From the NCBI GenBank assembly GCA_905221605.1, contig CAJNDS010000395.1:85781-149780 (forward strand): DNA of 64,000 nucleotides. Reading direction: 5' to 3'. The notes below the pieces were generated by a model that searched no databases, was not told the DNA's origin, and was given only the letters and a program-made list of their open reading frames with translations. The stretch's first letter is position 1, and each line of letters starts with the position of its first letter. The stretch is from Symbiodinium natans. Taxonomy: Eukaryota; Sar; Dinophyceae; Suessiales; Symbiodiniaceae. The position numbers and the translations under genes were made by a program. Positions 48,718 to 61,300 of this stretch are shown one piece after another.

Positions 48718-50703
48718 CGGCGTTCCACAGAGCAGGAGCGACTTGACTAATATGCCAACCTGTCAGCCCCTTGCACATGTCAGGATGCGGTTTTACCATT
48801 TAAGAGCCTCTCTGTGTGTGTACATGCAGAGATATATGTGCATAGGCCTTTACGCATCATTTGGTGTGACCTTTTTCCTATGCAAAACCCCAAACTTCAC
48901 CAGACATTCACAAGGGAAGTTTAGGCTGATGATTTTTTGGAGGTTTGTGAATTTCCGACGGCACAAAGATGGCTGTTAAGTGAGTGCAAGCCCGTGGGAT
49001 GCACTCTCGACACTTCACTGTGTCTCCTCTGCCATTTGCGGCGCCGCTCCGGTGCCCCCTCCTTCAACGCGGCAGCCGGAGCCTTTTAACATTCACGGTG
49101 GCGGGAGTTGACTAAGGCGGTGTGACCGCAGCAAGACAAGTAGAGGCACAACGGCACGAATCTGTATCTTACACTCCAACTGTCACGTGGCAAACCGCTT
49201 AATAAGATTTCTTAGGGCTTGCTCAAAGTCGTCCGAATCCAACGTCCACTCGCGTCTGCACAGATTAGAAATTTGCTGAGACGTTGCGCCTGCCGGCTCG
49301 CGCTGCGCGTGTTCCTGCCAAGCAGAGGAGGGTGGTTGAACTCCTCGAGGTTAGAAGCTGCGTGGAAGAGTCTCTGCCCCTCATACGCATAAACGTTGTG
49401 CAAGTGTTATGCCAGAGCATCATCCACAGACCTGTGTACCAATGACCTCAGATTTGATACAGGGAGCATGTCGTTCCTTAAGCACGCTTGATTATCTTGG
49501 TTGATGCGCAAGAAACACGTAACTCTACTGGTAAAGCAACCAATCACTTTGACGTCCTGCGCTCATGGGAATCGTGGCTTCCCGACGGCATGTCCTGCAA
49601 GTATGTGCTTTCCAATCCTCGGCATGGCAGTGCAAGTGGCACCCAACTCGTGGCTCAAGATGATCAAAAATGATCGGTTGTGACCATACGGAAAGATCGA
49701 ACACTGCCCTTGTTCCGTTTAAACGTACGGGGATTTGGATAGCGTGCGTCGAGAATCGAGGCTGGCTGCACAAATTTTGGGTTAAATTCGCCTCGGCTTC
49801 CGGCCGAGAGGCGTCGAACAAGCAGCGCAGGTTCCGGTCTCCTTCCCAACGCCCCTCCCCCCCGCCCCTCCCTGTGGGACCCCGCCCTGATCGCTTGCAG
49901 GAGCCGCAGACCAATGCTGTGGGGGTCCCGCCTGTCGGCGGCTCCTACAGAGGCAGCGCCTACGCAACGACCCTGGGGTGATGGGCTGGGGGGGGGAGCC
50001 AAATCGCCAGTGCTGGAAGCGGTAGTGCTTGAATCGGGATTCGTGCTTGAATCGCGCACGGCTGAATCGCACGAGCTTGAATCACCAGCGCTTGAGTCGC
50101 GAGCGCTTGAATCAGGACTCAACCGCCAGTTCTCGAACCGCCCCGGTGCTCGAATTCCGGTGCTTGTATCGCGTGTGCTTGAATCGCAATGCTTGATTCG
50201 GGTCAGTGCTTGAAGCGGACTTTATGACCGCGTTGCGATCTTAACACCCGTCTTTTTACACTGCCACACGTCCTATCTGCTTTTTCAAGATAAAATTCAG
50301 GGATTCAGGGCCAGAGCGCAACACTTAGCATACAATTCCATGAGCGGTTGCAAATGCTCTTGCACGGCTTCCATGCTCATGTAACCAAGGATCTCTCCTG
50401 CTATGGATCCTTCAGAAAGGATTCTAGAGACAAAGACGAGGCCAGACCCTTACACCCAACCTTCAATGGTAAACGTCAACAAACCCTAAACCACCCTTCG
50501 CTCCATATAGCCAGACCCTAAAGCCTAAACCCTAAACCCCTAAACCCTAGCTCTGAACTACCGGCTTCCGACGTCCAAGCGGCTCTTCCGTTTTCGGTCT
50601 GCCGGCGGCGGGGGGGGATCTTCAGCAGCAGCCTGTGGCAAAAGCCACCGGTGGGGTGTTAAGATACCTCGAAGTTCTTGCTTTTGCGAGGAAAGTGGGG
50701 AGT

Positions 50704-50740
<37 letters not shown>

Positions 50741-52815
50741 TATGGAGACACAGAGATAAGGAGATATAGATATGTACAGTAGAGAAACAGCCTCATACAT
50801 AGATACAGAGAGAAAGCCAGAGATAGGTGTGTGTATATATATATATATGTATACATATAAGTGTTTTGCTTATTCACCCACATGCATACATACATACATG
50901 CATACATACGAACGTATGAAGATATACGCATGTCTTGGTATATAATCGGTAAACAGGTAAAAAGAGAAAGATATGTGATGTTCGATCCCGGGTCCGACGA
51001 CCCTACGCCTACCCCACTCAACCCTAAGACGTCACCTTAACCCTAAAGCCACACGAACCACCGCGGGGGGGGGGGGGGGGATCATGAACAGACGAATTGG
51101 TATAAAGGTATATGACAGAGAGAGTAAGAGAGAGAGAGAGAGAGAGAGAGATAAAGATGTAGAAATAGATATCAATATAAGCATAGAGTATAGAAGTTGA
51201 CATAGGTATACGCGTGAAAAGGAGTAAACAGACTATAGGCTTAAAGACATATAGGTATATACATACATAGAAAGACTAGGCAGAAACATAAACAAACACA
51301 TAAACATATATATATATATATATATTCATTCTAGATAGACGGATAGAGTATCGATTGCAGATACATAGATATATAGCTATGTAAGCATGTAGATAGATAG
51401 ATAGATAGATAGGTACATAGATAGTTCGATAGATAGATAGATAGATCGCGATATCGTATAAAAATCATATAGGCTTGAGACTGTGTAGGGTACTCTCTTT
51501 CACCATAGGTATATATCTATATACAAATATATATATATGGTGCATATATATATATATGTATATATACATACATATGTACTGGAAGCTATATAAGTGTATG
51601 AGAATACAGGTCTAATAGACTTAATTGCCTGGACAAAGCGGCACTTGCTATATGCCGCGACATCCTCAGGACAGCCGGCCGTACAAGGACCACACGCAAA
51701 CAACACCATTCAGCACCATTCAGGACAGTAGTTGAACCCTAAACCCTAAACCCTAAACCCTAAACCGTAACCACCCCCGAATATCGCCTTCATGGGCATT
51801 CCAACAAGGCCTCCTACAAAAACTGGCCAGGAAGCTCAGGCGGGCGACTGCAACGAAATGCCCTTGTCATAAGCAAGCTTGCGGATTAATCGGTAGGCCA
51901 GGGCCAGCGAGCATCAGGTGGGCTTTCTATTTCTTAGGGAAGCCCCCCCTAAACAAGCTCGGCAGGTGCCTTTGTCGGAAAGATCAATCACGGCATGAGC
52001 GCATCAGCCTTCTAATCTCAAGGAATGAAACCAAACAGGTCCTGGACAGGCTCCACCAGGATTCTATCCCCTGAGATTTTCAGAAAGCACCCGAAGCCTG
52101 AAACCTCAGCCCAGCCTTTCCATGGCTCGCCTCCTGAACCCCCTCCTCTGCAGGAGCGATGTTCTTCTTCGGGAACTGCGCGGAACATGCAGACGGCCGA
52201 AAATCCGCACGCAAGGGGCTGCGAAGCCCGTGAATTCGAAGGCACCTCTACGCCGAAAACAGAAGGGTGGATAAGGCTCCAGCCATGTCGGTCTCCACTA
52301 ATGGGGGCCTGGGCAGTGGCGTCATGTCTTCATTGGGTCTGCAGTATCTGCAAGTATCTGCAACGTACGAGTATACGGTATAAAACTCTGCAATGAAACA
52401 GCGCCCTGCATAATAAAACATCGAGACTGGGGACAGTCTGAATAAAGGAAGTAAAGTTCTAAGCAATGCGACACACCATGGTGCGAATGTCTTGTCATGT
52501 GCAGCAAGTGGCCTTGTGTGGCCCCACAGTCGTGTCACTGGTGTGGTTCATGACAAATTACGCTTCTGCTGCGTCTGCTTTCTTGTCTTCCAGGTGTCTG
52601 GCTGCTGGAGGAACTTGGGATGACAGCCTCGGTGCGTCTCAGGGTGCCTTGTTTTTATCAGCCGACGGTCGTACCAATCTTTGGGTTTTGCAGATCATTC
52701 CAGATCATCTGCAGATCAACCCTCTGAAACACCATATGGGCGCAAAGCTTTCTGCATCTGACTCGGCCAGGCATAACAAGTCCAGTGTTCAGTACGTAAA
52801 TGTGTAGGAATTCCG
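48718..52815. other. Host DNA without a confident gene
   Basis: A possible minus-strand exon (49212-49403) lacks a domain. The region carries a 15-bp tandem repeat (50010-50215), a telomere-like tract (50515-50550 and 51736-51762), poly-G runs (about 50705-50738 and 51066-51080), (AG)n at 51117-51150, and (TA)/(GATA)n at 50835-51560. Confidence 0.45.
50010..50215. repeat. 15-bp tandem repeat (GTGCTTGAATCGCGA)
   Basis: About a dozen imperfect 15-bp units around TGCTTGAATCGCG. They translate to a five-residue VLESR-like repeat in one frame. Multiples of three make the frame open, so this is probably not a gene. Confidence 0.75.
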
Positions 52816-53728
52816 TCAAGATGCCATGCTAGCTACCTTGCAGAGCCGCAAACGCAAGTGAAATAAGTCCCGTTGGGTTGCCTTGGCTACGAAACCCATT
52901 GAGCAGACAGCCTGCTGCCACTCCAGGGCCTTGGCACATGCCTCGGCGATCAAGCTGTGGGTCACCCCATCTGCTTGGACAGTACCGTCCGCCATGTCAG
53001 CAAGCAGTAACAAAGACTGCTGCCAGTCCCCACGCTGCGATGCCAGGCTAATCATGGAGTTGTAGGTCTTGATGTTTGCCACCTTCCGGGCACGCAGTTC
53101 GCCAAAGATTCTCCTGGCTTCCATCTCAGCGAGGCCGCTTGCCGAAAGAACCATGTTGCAAGCAACCACATCAGACTCCATCCGGAACTGCTGCAGCTTG
53201 TCCAATTGGCGGAGCGCACTTGGCCACTGACCAGCTTCTGCAAGGACACCCATTGTAGTGCTGAAGGCCATTGCATCTGCCTCAAGCTGCCTTGACTCAA
53301 ATCCTTGAAGCAAGGAACTGGCCTGCTGCCATTCGGCCACACCTCCGCAAGCCTGAATGGCCGAATTGTAGCTAATCACATCAGCTGCCAGCGTCTGCTT
53401 TGGAAGCAGCCGCAAGAACAGCTGGGCCTTGGCCCAGTAGCCATGCTGAGCTGCACGGATGAGGCCATTGAAAGAGATTGCGTCGGCCCGTATGGTGGCC
53501 AAACCACTCCAGCACAAGAAAGACTGTGCCTGTCGCCATCCGCCACTCTCCCAAACGCTGATCATGGAATTCTGCACAGTCGTGTCGCATGGCACTTTCG
53601 CAAGCTGCATGTCTTGCAGCACTGAAGAGGAAACTTGCCAGTTTTCGCAGGCACTGACCAAGGAGCTATAGGAGACCACGTCCCCTCGAAGGTGACGAGC
53701 ACGGAGAGTACGCAGCAGCGCCTGTGAC
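52816..53728 (-). CDS. Pentatricopeptide repeat protein, last exon (host)
   Basis: About 303 codons are open after an acceptor-like CGTCACAG|GCG at 53728. The annotated Met at 53679 is internal, since the frame reads ALLRTLRARHLRGDVVSYSS before it. About eight PPR units of roughly 35 residues follow: VVSYSSLVSACEN, TTVQNSMISVWES, AISFNGLIRAAQH, VISYNSAIQACGG, AMAFSTTMGVLAE, VVACNMVLSAS, IKTYNSMISLASQ, GVTHSLIAEACAK. Many units have WQQA-type helix B starts. PPR proteins bind organelle RNA for processing, editing or stability. The stop codon lies at 52816, so this is the C-terminal exon. Upstream exons are listed below. Confidence 0.85.
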
Positions 53729-54149
53729 GAATGAGGGGCCCCTTATTTTCGTAAACCACACATCACGACTGGAGTTGGTTCAGCATGGCATCTGAGCCGG
53801 CGCATGCAAGGTGTGATCACATTACATCTCAGGATGTATGATGACCATCGATGTACTTACATTTGTATATGTACTGTGCTTGCCGAAAAAATCTCGTTGA
53901 GTCATTTCTGCCTACATCTACATACACAATCCACATGGCAGATGGTCAACCTGCAGCGCAGTTCAAAGAGGGCTTCCCGGCCTGAGCTTGCAACCAGGAG
54001 GCCTGGAGCTGGCAGGCAGCCATGGCTGCATTGAAGCCAATGAGGTCTCCTATACTCCCCTTAGAACCTTAATAAAAATAATATGTTTAATGTCCTCTTG
54101 GGTTTACATGATCAGAAATAAAAAATAATTCCCAAGGGGAATATAGTCT

Positions 54150-54350
54150 CCATCTCCCTCGCCCCCAAAGAGCAGGGCCCAAGCAACTCGCCAGCCACCC
54201 TCTCGGGATCCAGAAACGGCCGTGTTCCTTGTCACCAGGTTTGGCCTGAGCGACTGCGCCAAAGTGCGAAGCAACATCACGACCCGCTTCCACAACTTGC
54301 CCTTCTCGCAAACGTTCATGACAGAGTTGAGTGTAGCCTCAGGCGTCCAG
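54150..54350 (-). CDS. PPR exon (host)
   Basis: The minus strand reads ATLNSVMNVCEKGKLWKRVV, then RPNLVTRNTAVS, an exact PPR unit, followed by GWRVAWALLFGG, the second helix. It is in line with the exon at 52816-53728 and has the same strand. Confidence 0.6.
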
Positions 54351-54475
54351 GACACTCCTGTGTTGCTGTAGCTAAGATACTGTGCAGCAAGAATTCAACA
54401 ATACAAACTGCATCAAAAAGGCCCTCACAACTCAAAAAAAACACCCACACACCAGCGGGCCGCCCCACAAGCTCG

Positions 54476-54479
<4 letters not shown>

Positions 54480-54512
<33 letters not shown>

Positions 54513-54514
54513 AC

Positions 54515-54545
<31 letters not shown>
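54480..54545. repeat. (CA)n microsatellite
   Basis: An ACACAC tract with two CCACAC interruptions. It lies in an intron of the PPR gene as inferred from the exons on either side. Confidence 0.9.
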
Positions 54546-54546
<1 letters not shown>

Positions 54547-55734
54547 TTGCACTTGCCATGCACCCGCGCAAATGCATACGCGCACTCAACGAGTGCCAGG
54601 TTCAGAGCAGAGGTGCAACCTCCGCTTCCAGCGCGACCCTCTGGAGTTGCTGGAGCAGCGCCTCCGCACGGGTCCATTTCTGCATCCTCCAAGGTGTACA
54701 GTGTATGGGTTTCGTATAGATATATCAATAAAGACAATACTCGGTCACCTAAAAAGCACGCATTCATGGTAGTTTCGAGACTGGTATTTTCAAGCGGATC
54801 CACTAGGTTCGGCGAAACCAAAGCAAAAACCTAGCGGACCTAGCGGGGAGTGGACCAGAAACTATTGAAGCGGAAGCACGTCTTTTGTTGCAAAACCAGC
54901 AGAAGACAAACTGGCTGAATGGTTGAGCGGAGAAATTAGCACCCCCATCAAATTCCTAGCGGGTCCACCAGAAAATTGAACGGCGATATTACCGAGCATA
55001 AATGATTCACGTTCTTGAGGGGCAAAGCCGAGGACAACGAATGCTAGCCTGGATTGACACACCGCGTACGACCACCACCACCGCCACCACAACAACTACC
55101 CCCGCCGCCACCACTGGACAAACGGACCACCCTCATCCACGCTCCACCACTCTGCAACACCCCGACCACCATACTCCGAGACAGGTGTGAAACCACAATC
55201 AACAAGAAGAAAGAAATCTAACAACAACAGCACGGGATAGAAACCGCGATAAGAAATTGAAATCGCACTCTACACACACCCCACACCGCCACACGAGCCG
55301 TGACCGATACAGATGCGTGAACCTCTCCGAACACGCGCGCATAGAGATGCGACCTATCACGCAACCACCATGCATCTATCGCCACCCCCCCCCCCCTGTT
55401 GTACCGATAGACTCGATGAATGGCGAGCCCGCCCGCCCCGCTCCGCTTTCGAAAGGAATTTACAAATAGACTCAATACCACCCCCGTCCCCCCCCCCCCC
55501 CCCCCCCCCCCCCGCGACATTTTCCTCGATATTTCAGCAACCCCACTGGGGTCGACCGGTTCCTTGCTACACCAAGAAACCTACAGTAGCTAATAAAGAA
55601 GTACATCAGAGCAAAGATGACGCAGACACTATCCTTTGCATTGCGTGTGTGACATGGAAAAGCTCCGTAGGCGTCTCAGATACTACATCGATTTCGTAAG
55701 CCTTCATTGTCCGTCCTGTCATGTGCACAAATCG

Positions 55735-55845
55735 TTGCGTTGTAAGTGATGGTATTGCTCCGCACGTGTGCCAAGTCAATCTGTCGAAGGAGGGCAGTGG
55801 CTTTCGGCCACTCGTCAGCTCGTCCGCATGAGTTGACCGCCTCGG
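55735..55845 (-). CDS. PPR exon (host)
   Basis: The minus strand reads AVNSCGRADEWPKATALLRQ, then IDLAHVRSNTITYNATI, a clean PPR unit with the typical ITYNATI start of the next helix. It lies upstream of the exon at 54150. Confidence 0.65.
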
Positions 55846-55919
55846 TGTCATGTCAGAGCCACGCCTGTTTAGGCCAGCATTTCGCCCACCGAAGCAATGC
55901 CAACATGTGCAAATGCATA

Positions 55920-56012
55920 CAAGCAGCCGCGGAGTAGGTAACCACATTTGGAAGCACCTGACGCCTCTTCAAGCATGCAAGGATCTCCAGGGCAGGCTGC
56001 CAGCGGATGTAC
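55920..56012 (-). CDS. PPR exon (host)
   Basis: The minus strand reads RWQPALEILACLKRRQVLPN, then VVTYSAAA, again one PPR unit. The exon's upstream side carries GGCAAGTACATCC, a GC-donor-like word also present at 28.1 and 35.2 kb. Confidence 0.6.
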
Positions 56013-56179
56013 TTGCCCAAGGAGGAAATCCCTGTCGAGCCGGCCACCTGGCAGGGAATGAAACTTTGCAGCATGGCCGCTGCGGTTTGTCGCTCATCTT
56101 TGCTAGCGAGGGGGAGATTCAGCAAGCAGGACAGTCAGGACTGCAAGAGCCTGGAGTGTATGGGCATCTTCGGCAGGCG

Positions 56180-56310
56180 CCACAGAGAGGCACAATGCTT
56201 GCTGCCATCTCGTCTGCTTACAGCAGGCTCGGATTGCAGACAGGCGCGACTTGCCGTCGATGCCCTGCACAGGCAGTGCCGGCAGTTTATCAAATCGCGA
56301 GATTGCCGAC
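56180..56310 (-). CDS. PPR exon (host)
   Basis: The minus strand reads SRLSAIRACCKQTRWQQALC, matching a PPR helix pair with the WQQA signature of the last exon. This is the most upstream PPR piece found; the true 5' end of the gene was not located. Confidence 0.5.
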
Positions 56311-58017
56311 ACCATCCACGAAGCAGGCGAATTGGAAGCCACACCTGGACCCTGAATTCTTGCAGACATGCAGGGGCAAAAGCCCTTGAGCTGTCATGGC
56401 AGCAAAGCACATGCGGCTGACACAGATGTCAAGTGCCGAAAACCTACCTGACTACCACGGTGCAGATTCCGGCCCTGGCGTTTACAAGAGCAAGGCCCTG
56501 AACGTGCCTTGCAACCTGCCGGCTGCTCTGCAGTGGACGCGTTGTGTTTTGCATTTAGCCCCTTCAGCCCCTCACCCACCTGCCCCTCACCCCCTTTCAG
56601 CCAACTGATGATCTTGCCAAGCAACTAAAATTGGAGGCCACCCTGCATCTCTCCTGGCTGCAGCCAGTATCGTTATGAATGCATGCACGCACCACAGTAC
56701 TACATGTATCACTCTTTTCAACATATAGCGTGGCTTCCTTTCAGACATCGCCGACGCACTCCCATGAAGCGCGGCTGTCTGAACTCAGGAGTTTCGGAGC
56801 CGTTGTGTGGGTGGGCGTTTTCTTGCAACGCATTCCATGAATTTTGTGTTCGTGTGTATACACCGCCTATACCCAGAACGAACCGGACACATTGTATCCC
56901 ACCATCGCCATGATCGTCCAACACAGGTGTGAGAGTCAGTGCTCTCCGATGATCAGATCAGGGCCTGCTGCTTCAACTTCCAACAACCCAATTTCAACCT
57001 TGCTCTGAAGTTGAGACTACCGTGATCTTGGGATATCTTGGGTGGCTGTGCGGGGCTTCTCCTGCCGAAACTCCTGCATCTCCTACCTGCGATGTAACAT
57101 GATCATTACTACATCATGCCGCTGCCACTCCCCCACACTGCACCCAAAGCTGCACTCCTTGCCGGACAGTGTGTATGTCCACGCAGACCCAATGCCACGC
57201 CTCAAAGGAGGAATGGGGCCGACAAGGCTTCAAACCTGCAGCAGACCTTACATAGCGTCGGGAGTACAAGGAGGGAAATCCCGGTCATGAGCATGCACCA
57301 CTCCTGCTCAAGACTTTTGTGTAGCGATCAGCATAGCGATGTTATCACCTAGCCGTCATCAGCGGCGTTTGCAAATCGGGGGCACATCGCAGCTCGCAAC
57401 CTCCAACCCATGAAGTACTGAAGCATACTGAAGCCCTAGTCACGCTGCCTGGAAAATGAATCGAACGAAAACCGGATGGATCGCGTCCAGTCAGAAAATA
57501 AGACTGCACGAGTAGAACCAACAAGAAAAAACCTGAAACCCTGGACTCTTAACCCCGAAACCCGAGAACCCGAAACCGACCATCAGGTTTTAGCGATGCT
57601 TCCTTTTTGTTGTGGGCCCCTGTTTTGGGCAAACATGCATATATGACTTACATATTCTGCGTATGCTTTGGGATCAATTCATGGCTCTACGCTGCCAAAA
57701 GGTCGTTTCTCATTTTCGGTGAACTCCCGGTGGACTCGAAAGGTGGCTCAGAGATCAAGGCTCTGGTTGGCGTCCAAAGTATGGGCCCCAACTAGAGCTA
57801 CATGCCTCATGCTCTCCAATCGATGGGACGGCATTCCCACAACCAAGGGCTCACTTGCCGGACCAAGGTCATTTGAAATTTCGCTCAAGCGAGGTGACTA
57901 GAGAAGCACTCTTCCTTACTTGAGGGTCTGTCAAGACTGACCAGCCGGATTCCTACTGTCAGGTCTGAGGCCGTGGAGTCAATTTCGCCCCGCAAGACCA
58001 GTAAACCCTTGAACTTT
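56311..58017. other. Host DNA, no confident gene
   Basis: Short frames on both strands lack domains. No repeats of note other than simple C/T runs were seen. Confidence 0.35.
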
Positions 58018-58356
58018 CTAAAGCCCTAAACCGTACACGCCGTATCCATCTCTCACACACTGGCAGTTTGCAGGAGCCCGGCCCAGGAAGGCGCACTCTT
58101 CGCACCAACTCGGTGTCCTGGCCCAAAGCTTGATTGCGCGATCTCTCATCCCAGAGTCGACTGCTGAGAACTCCTTCAGCCTCAGGGGCATCTCTGCCCC
58201 TTCGAGGCCCTTCACCTGGCTCAAGACTCTGACACGATCACACCAACTCCTCGGTATGTTACCCACTGTCGCTGGCGGATTCTGCATCTTGGCTAAGGCT
58301 AAGATGATGACGTGAGAAGAAGCTACAAGTATCCGGTTAGACGCCGTGAGTGGCAT
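58018..58356 (-). CDS. Candidate host exon, unrecognised
   Basis: A 112-codon minus-strand frame reads naturally, e.g. VGNIPRSWCDRVRVLSQVKG and LRLKEFSAVDSGMRDRAIKL, with codon use like a real gene. No family recognised. It could be one exon of an otherwise unseen gene upstream of the PPR gene. Confidence 0.3.
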   Translation of the reverse strand: MPLTASNRILVASSHVIILALAKMQNPPATVGNIPRSWCDRVRVLSQVKGLEGAEMPLRLKEFSAVDSGMRDRAIKLWARTPSWCEECAFLGRAPANCQCVRDGYGVYGLGL

Positions 58357-61300
58357 TGCCTACACATACCACACTTCTTTGGCGCGCCAAAGTCGTGTTT
58401 CGAAGGTCTACTTTGGCCAAGAAGGGCATTCTGCTGCAGGTTCTAAGAAAACAACAAAAAGAGAAAGAGAGAGAGGCCGGGAGGGGGAGGTGCGGGTCGA
58501 ACGTGAGCCGATCGAGTGTCTATCCATCCCCTCGGCGAACTCGAAATGACTGCAACTTCACTCCGGCAGATTCTCCCGGGCAACGAGTCGTTTTGCTGAG
58601 GCTGCTCGGAACAAGTGAATGTACCCGACCCAAGCTGCAAGGTGTTCATTATATTGCATTGCACTACATGGTCTATTGTAGCCATGGTCTGTCAAGTGCA
58701 GCTTGCAGGCAAAAGACATCACATCAGAGCGTGAGGGCAAAGCCAGAAGCACTGTCGTTGACGTAGACTTTGCACGAGGTGAGTGCCCGGAAACGATTGC
58801 AAGGTCAACTTAGCCGGAATGTCCTTCGCCAGGTCCTGCAAACGCAATGGTCTTCAAAGCCACTGTTAAGGTTGAGGGTGTTTTGAACATGCATCAGCCT
58901 TGACAAATGAAGCTGCTAGCCACCCACATTGGTTTGCAACTGGAGGTGGAATCATGACCTGCGTTCCCTCGCAACAACTTGCACAAGAGCAGCGCATTCG
59001 TTTCAATCAGGACTGCTCAACTGCAAAGCGTGTCTCGAAGCCAATGAGTACTTCAAGACCTTCGGAATGAGCGATTCACTGCCAAGATACTACATTTTTT
59101 CCAAGGGCAAGGATTGCCAGGCGAGATTCCGAGGCCAAAGAGAGCGAGTTGAGCACAGCTCATTCCTGAAGGGTTTTAGGAGATGTCTGTTGTCCTTTGC
59201 AACCCAAGCTCTGATACTGAAATTGGAACAACAGTGAAAACAAAGGGTTCGCCTGTGAAGGAGAGCTCATGACCCTCACTGTATTATTCCCAGTGTCCCC
59301 TTGCGACCTTCTTGTCGCTCCCCCTTGAACTTTCTATCGCTCACGAATTTTTCTGAATGTGCGGGAGACAAACAACTAATTTCCTCAGTAGATATCTACA
59401 TATATATATATGTATATATATAAATATGCGATTAGGAGAACGGAATGAGCGTAAAAACACATTCATACGACATGATTAATGGATTGCAGTCTACCTATGT
59501 TTCACTTTACTCATGCGGGCAAAATGAAGGAGAAAACTAAATCCTATGTGCAAGGGGGGATTATTTACACTTTTTATGTTTTCCTGTTGTCACGCGCAAT
59601 AGTTCTGGTGTCGCACGCATTCATAAGAAAAGCAGAAGTTAAGCAAACATACATGGTTAGTAACAGCTTATTTGCGCTCACTTAATTCACACAGCTATGA
59701 TAGTATCAGCGAGTGATCGGGAACAAAGGGCAATGAACTCTATCTTGGTGGACTCTGAGAAAGCCACAGCTTGGGTTCCTTCTCGTCCGCTTTCCCATTC
59801 AATTGGTTTCCGAAAATAGGGGAAGCCTTTTTGGGGGTCCCCTTAAGGGGATTCTAATTCTACTTGGGGTAGAAAAGGGGTACCCCTATTTTGGGAAATA
59901 CCCACTTCTCGTGACGCAATGGCTCCAACTTTTCATCCTGGAACGTGGCCCTTAATTCATCTAGTTGCTACCGCCTCAAAGACCCAAGAAACCATACCAT
60001 TCATCTCTCTCACTGTCGTTTCACGGCCTTGTTCACCACGGACCGAAAAACTGGGAAATGCACTAGATTTGCCAGGTCGTTTGAACTCCAAGGGCTACAC
60101 TAAACCCCAAACCCCAAACCCCTAAACCCTAAACCCCAAATAGGCCAGTTTGCGATTGCGCAGGCTTGACTCCTCCTGGTCGATGCCATAGCCTCCAGAC
60201 CGGGCCTCCTTGACCAAGGCCTCCTGTGCACGTGGCAAACGTTATAAAAAAGACACATATAAATAAATAAATATACATATATAATTGCATAAACATAAAT
60301 ATATATATATACATATCAAAAATATATACATATAAATAATGCTACTATTTTGTATATATACATATGGCAGTGGGTCAAAATTCGGGTTGTCGCGGGGGGT
60401 CCCCCGTCCCTCTGTTACAAGCCTTGTCGCGGGCAGGTTGTTTCATACCTTTGTCGCGCCGCTACTTTGAACCCAATTTTCTTAGTTGGGTTTTGTAAGG
60501 CTTTAGGGTAAAAGGGTTTAGGTTTAGGGTTGGGGTTTCGGATGAAGGGTTTAGGGACCGCAGGGATTTTACCGGAGAGCCATTAAAGCCTGAACCCTGT
60601 AAGTATAAACCCTGGGCTTCTCGTTCAAGGTTGTCCTACGGATGGGCACCTGCTGGCTCGAGCAGTCGCGCGGGTTGTCGCGGGTATGTCGCGCCCTGTC
60701 GCAGGCCTTGTCGCGGACTTAGAGTGAAAGTTGCTGCAGACACGCATCAAGGTCGCATCGAGATTGGCAATGAGAAAATTCAATGGTATTGCTGTCTTGT
60801 CGGGGGGGGGGGGGTTGTAGCCTTGTCGCGGGGAGGGTTGTCGCGGACACGGCAGGTCTGTTACAAACCTTTGTCGCGGAGGGACCCCCCGGTGCCTGTT
60901 ACAAGCCCGGAAAAAAAACTCACCGCCATATATAACATGTAAGCACACCGGGAATTCCAAGTGCCTCCGTAAAGCTTGCAATCCAGACCCGCAACACCAC
61001 GAGCAAGTTTTCTGCGGCTCCCGACAATTAAGCCCCCAAAGCGCCGATTGCCCTCATTCCCAACTCAGAACCGGGAACCCTAAACCCCAAACCCCAAACC
61101 CCAAACCCTAAACCCTAAACCCTAAAGTCGGCGGCCCACATGGATGATCTTCACTTGCTTCTCACTGGCAATAGCCCCAGCATCCTGCAGCGCTGTGCGT
61201 TGGGCTCGGCTTCTTCGAGGCACTTTGAGAGCCGAATGTTGTTGCCCCGCATTGCGCTCAGAATACCAGAGTTGGCAACAAAAAACAATATACACATACA

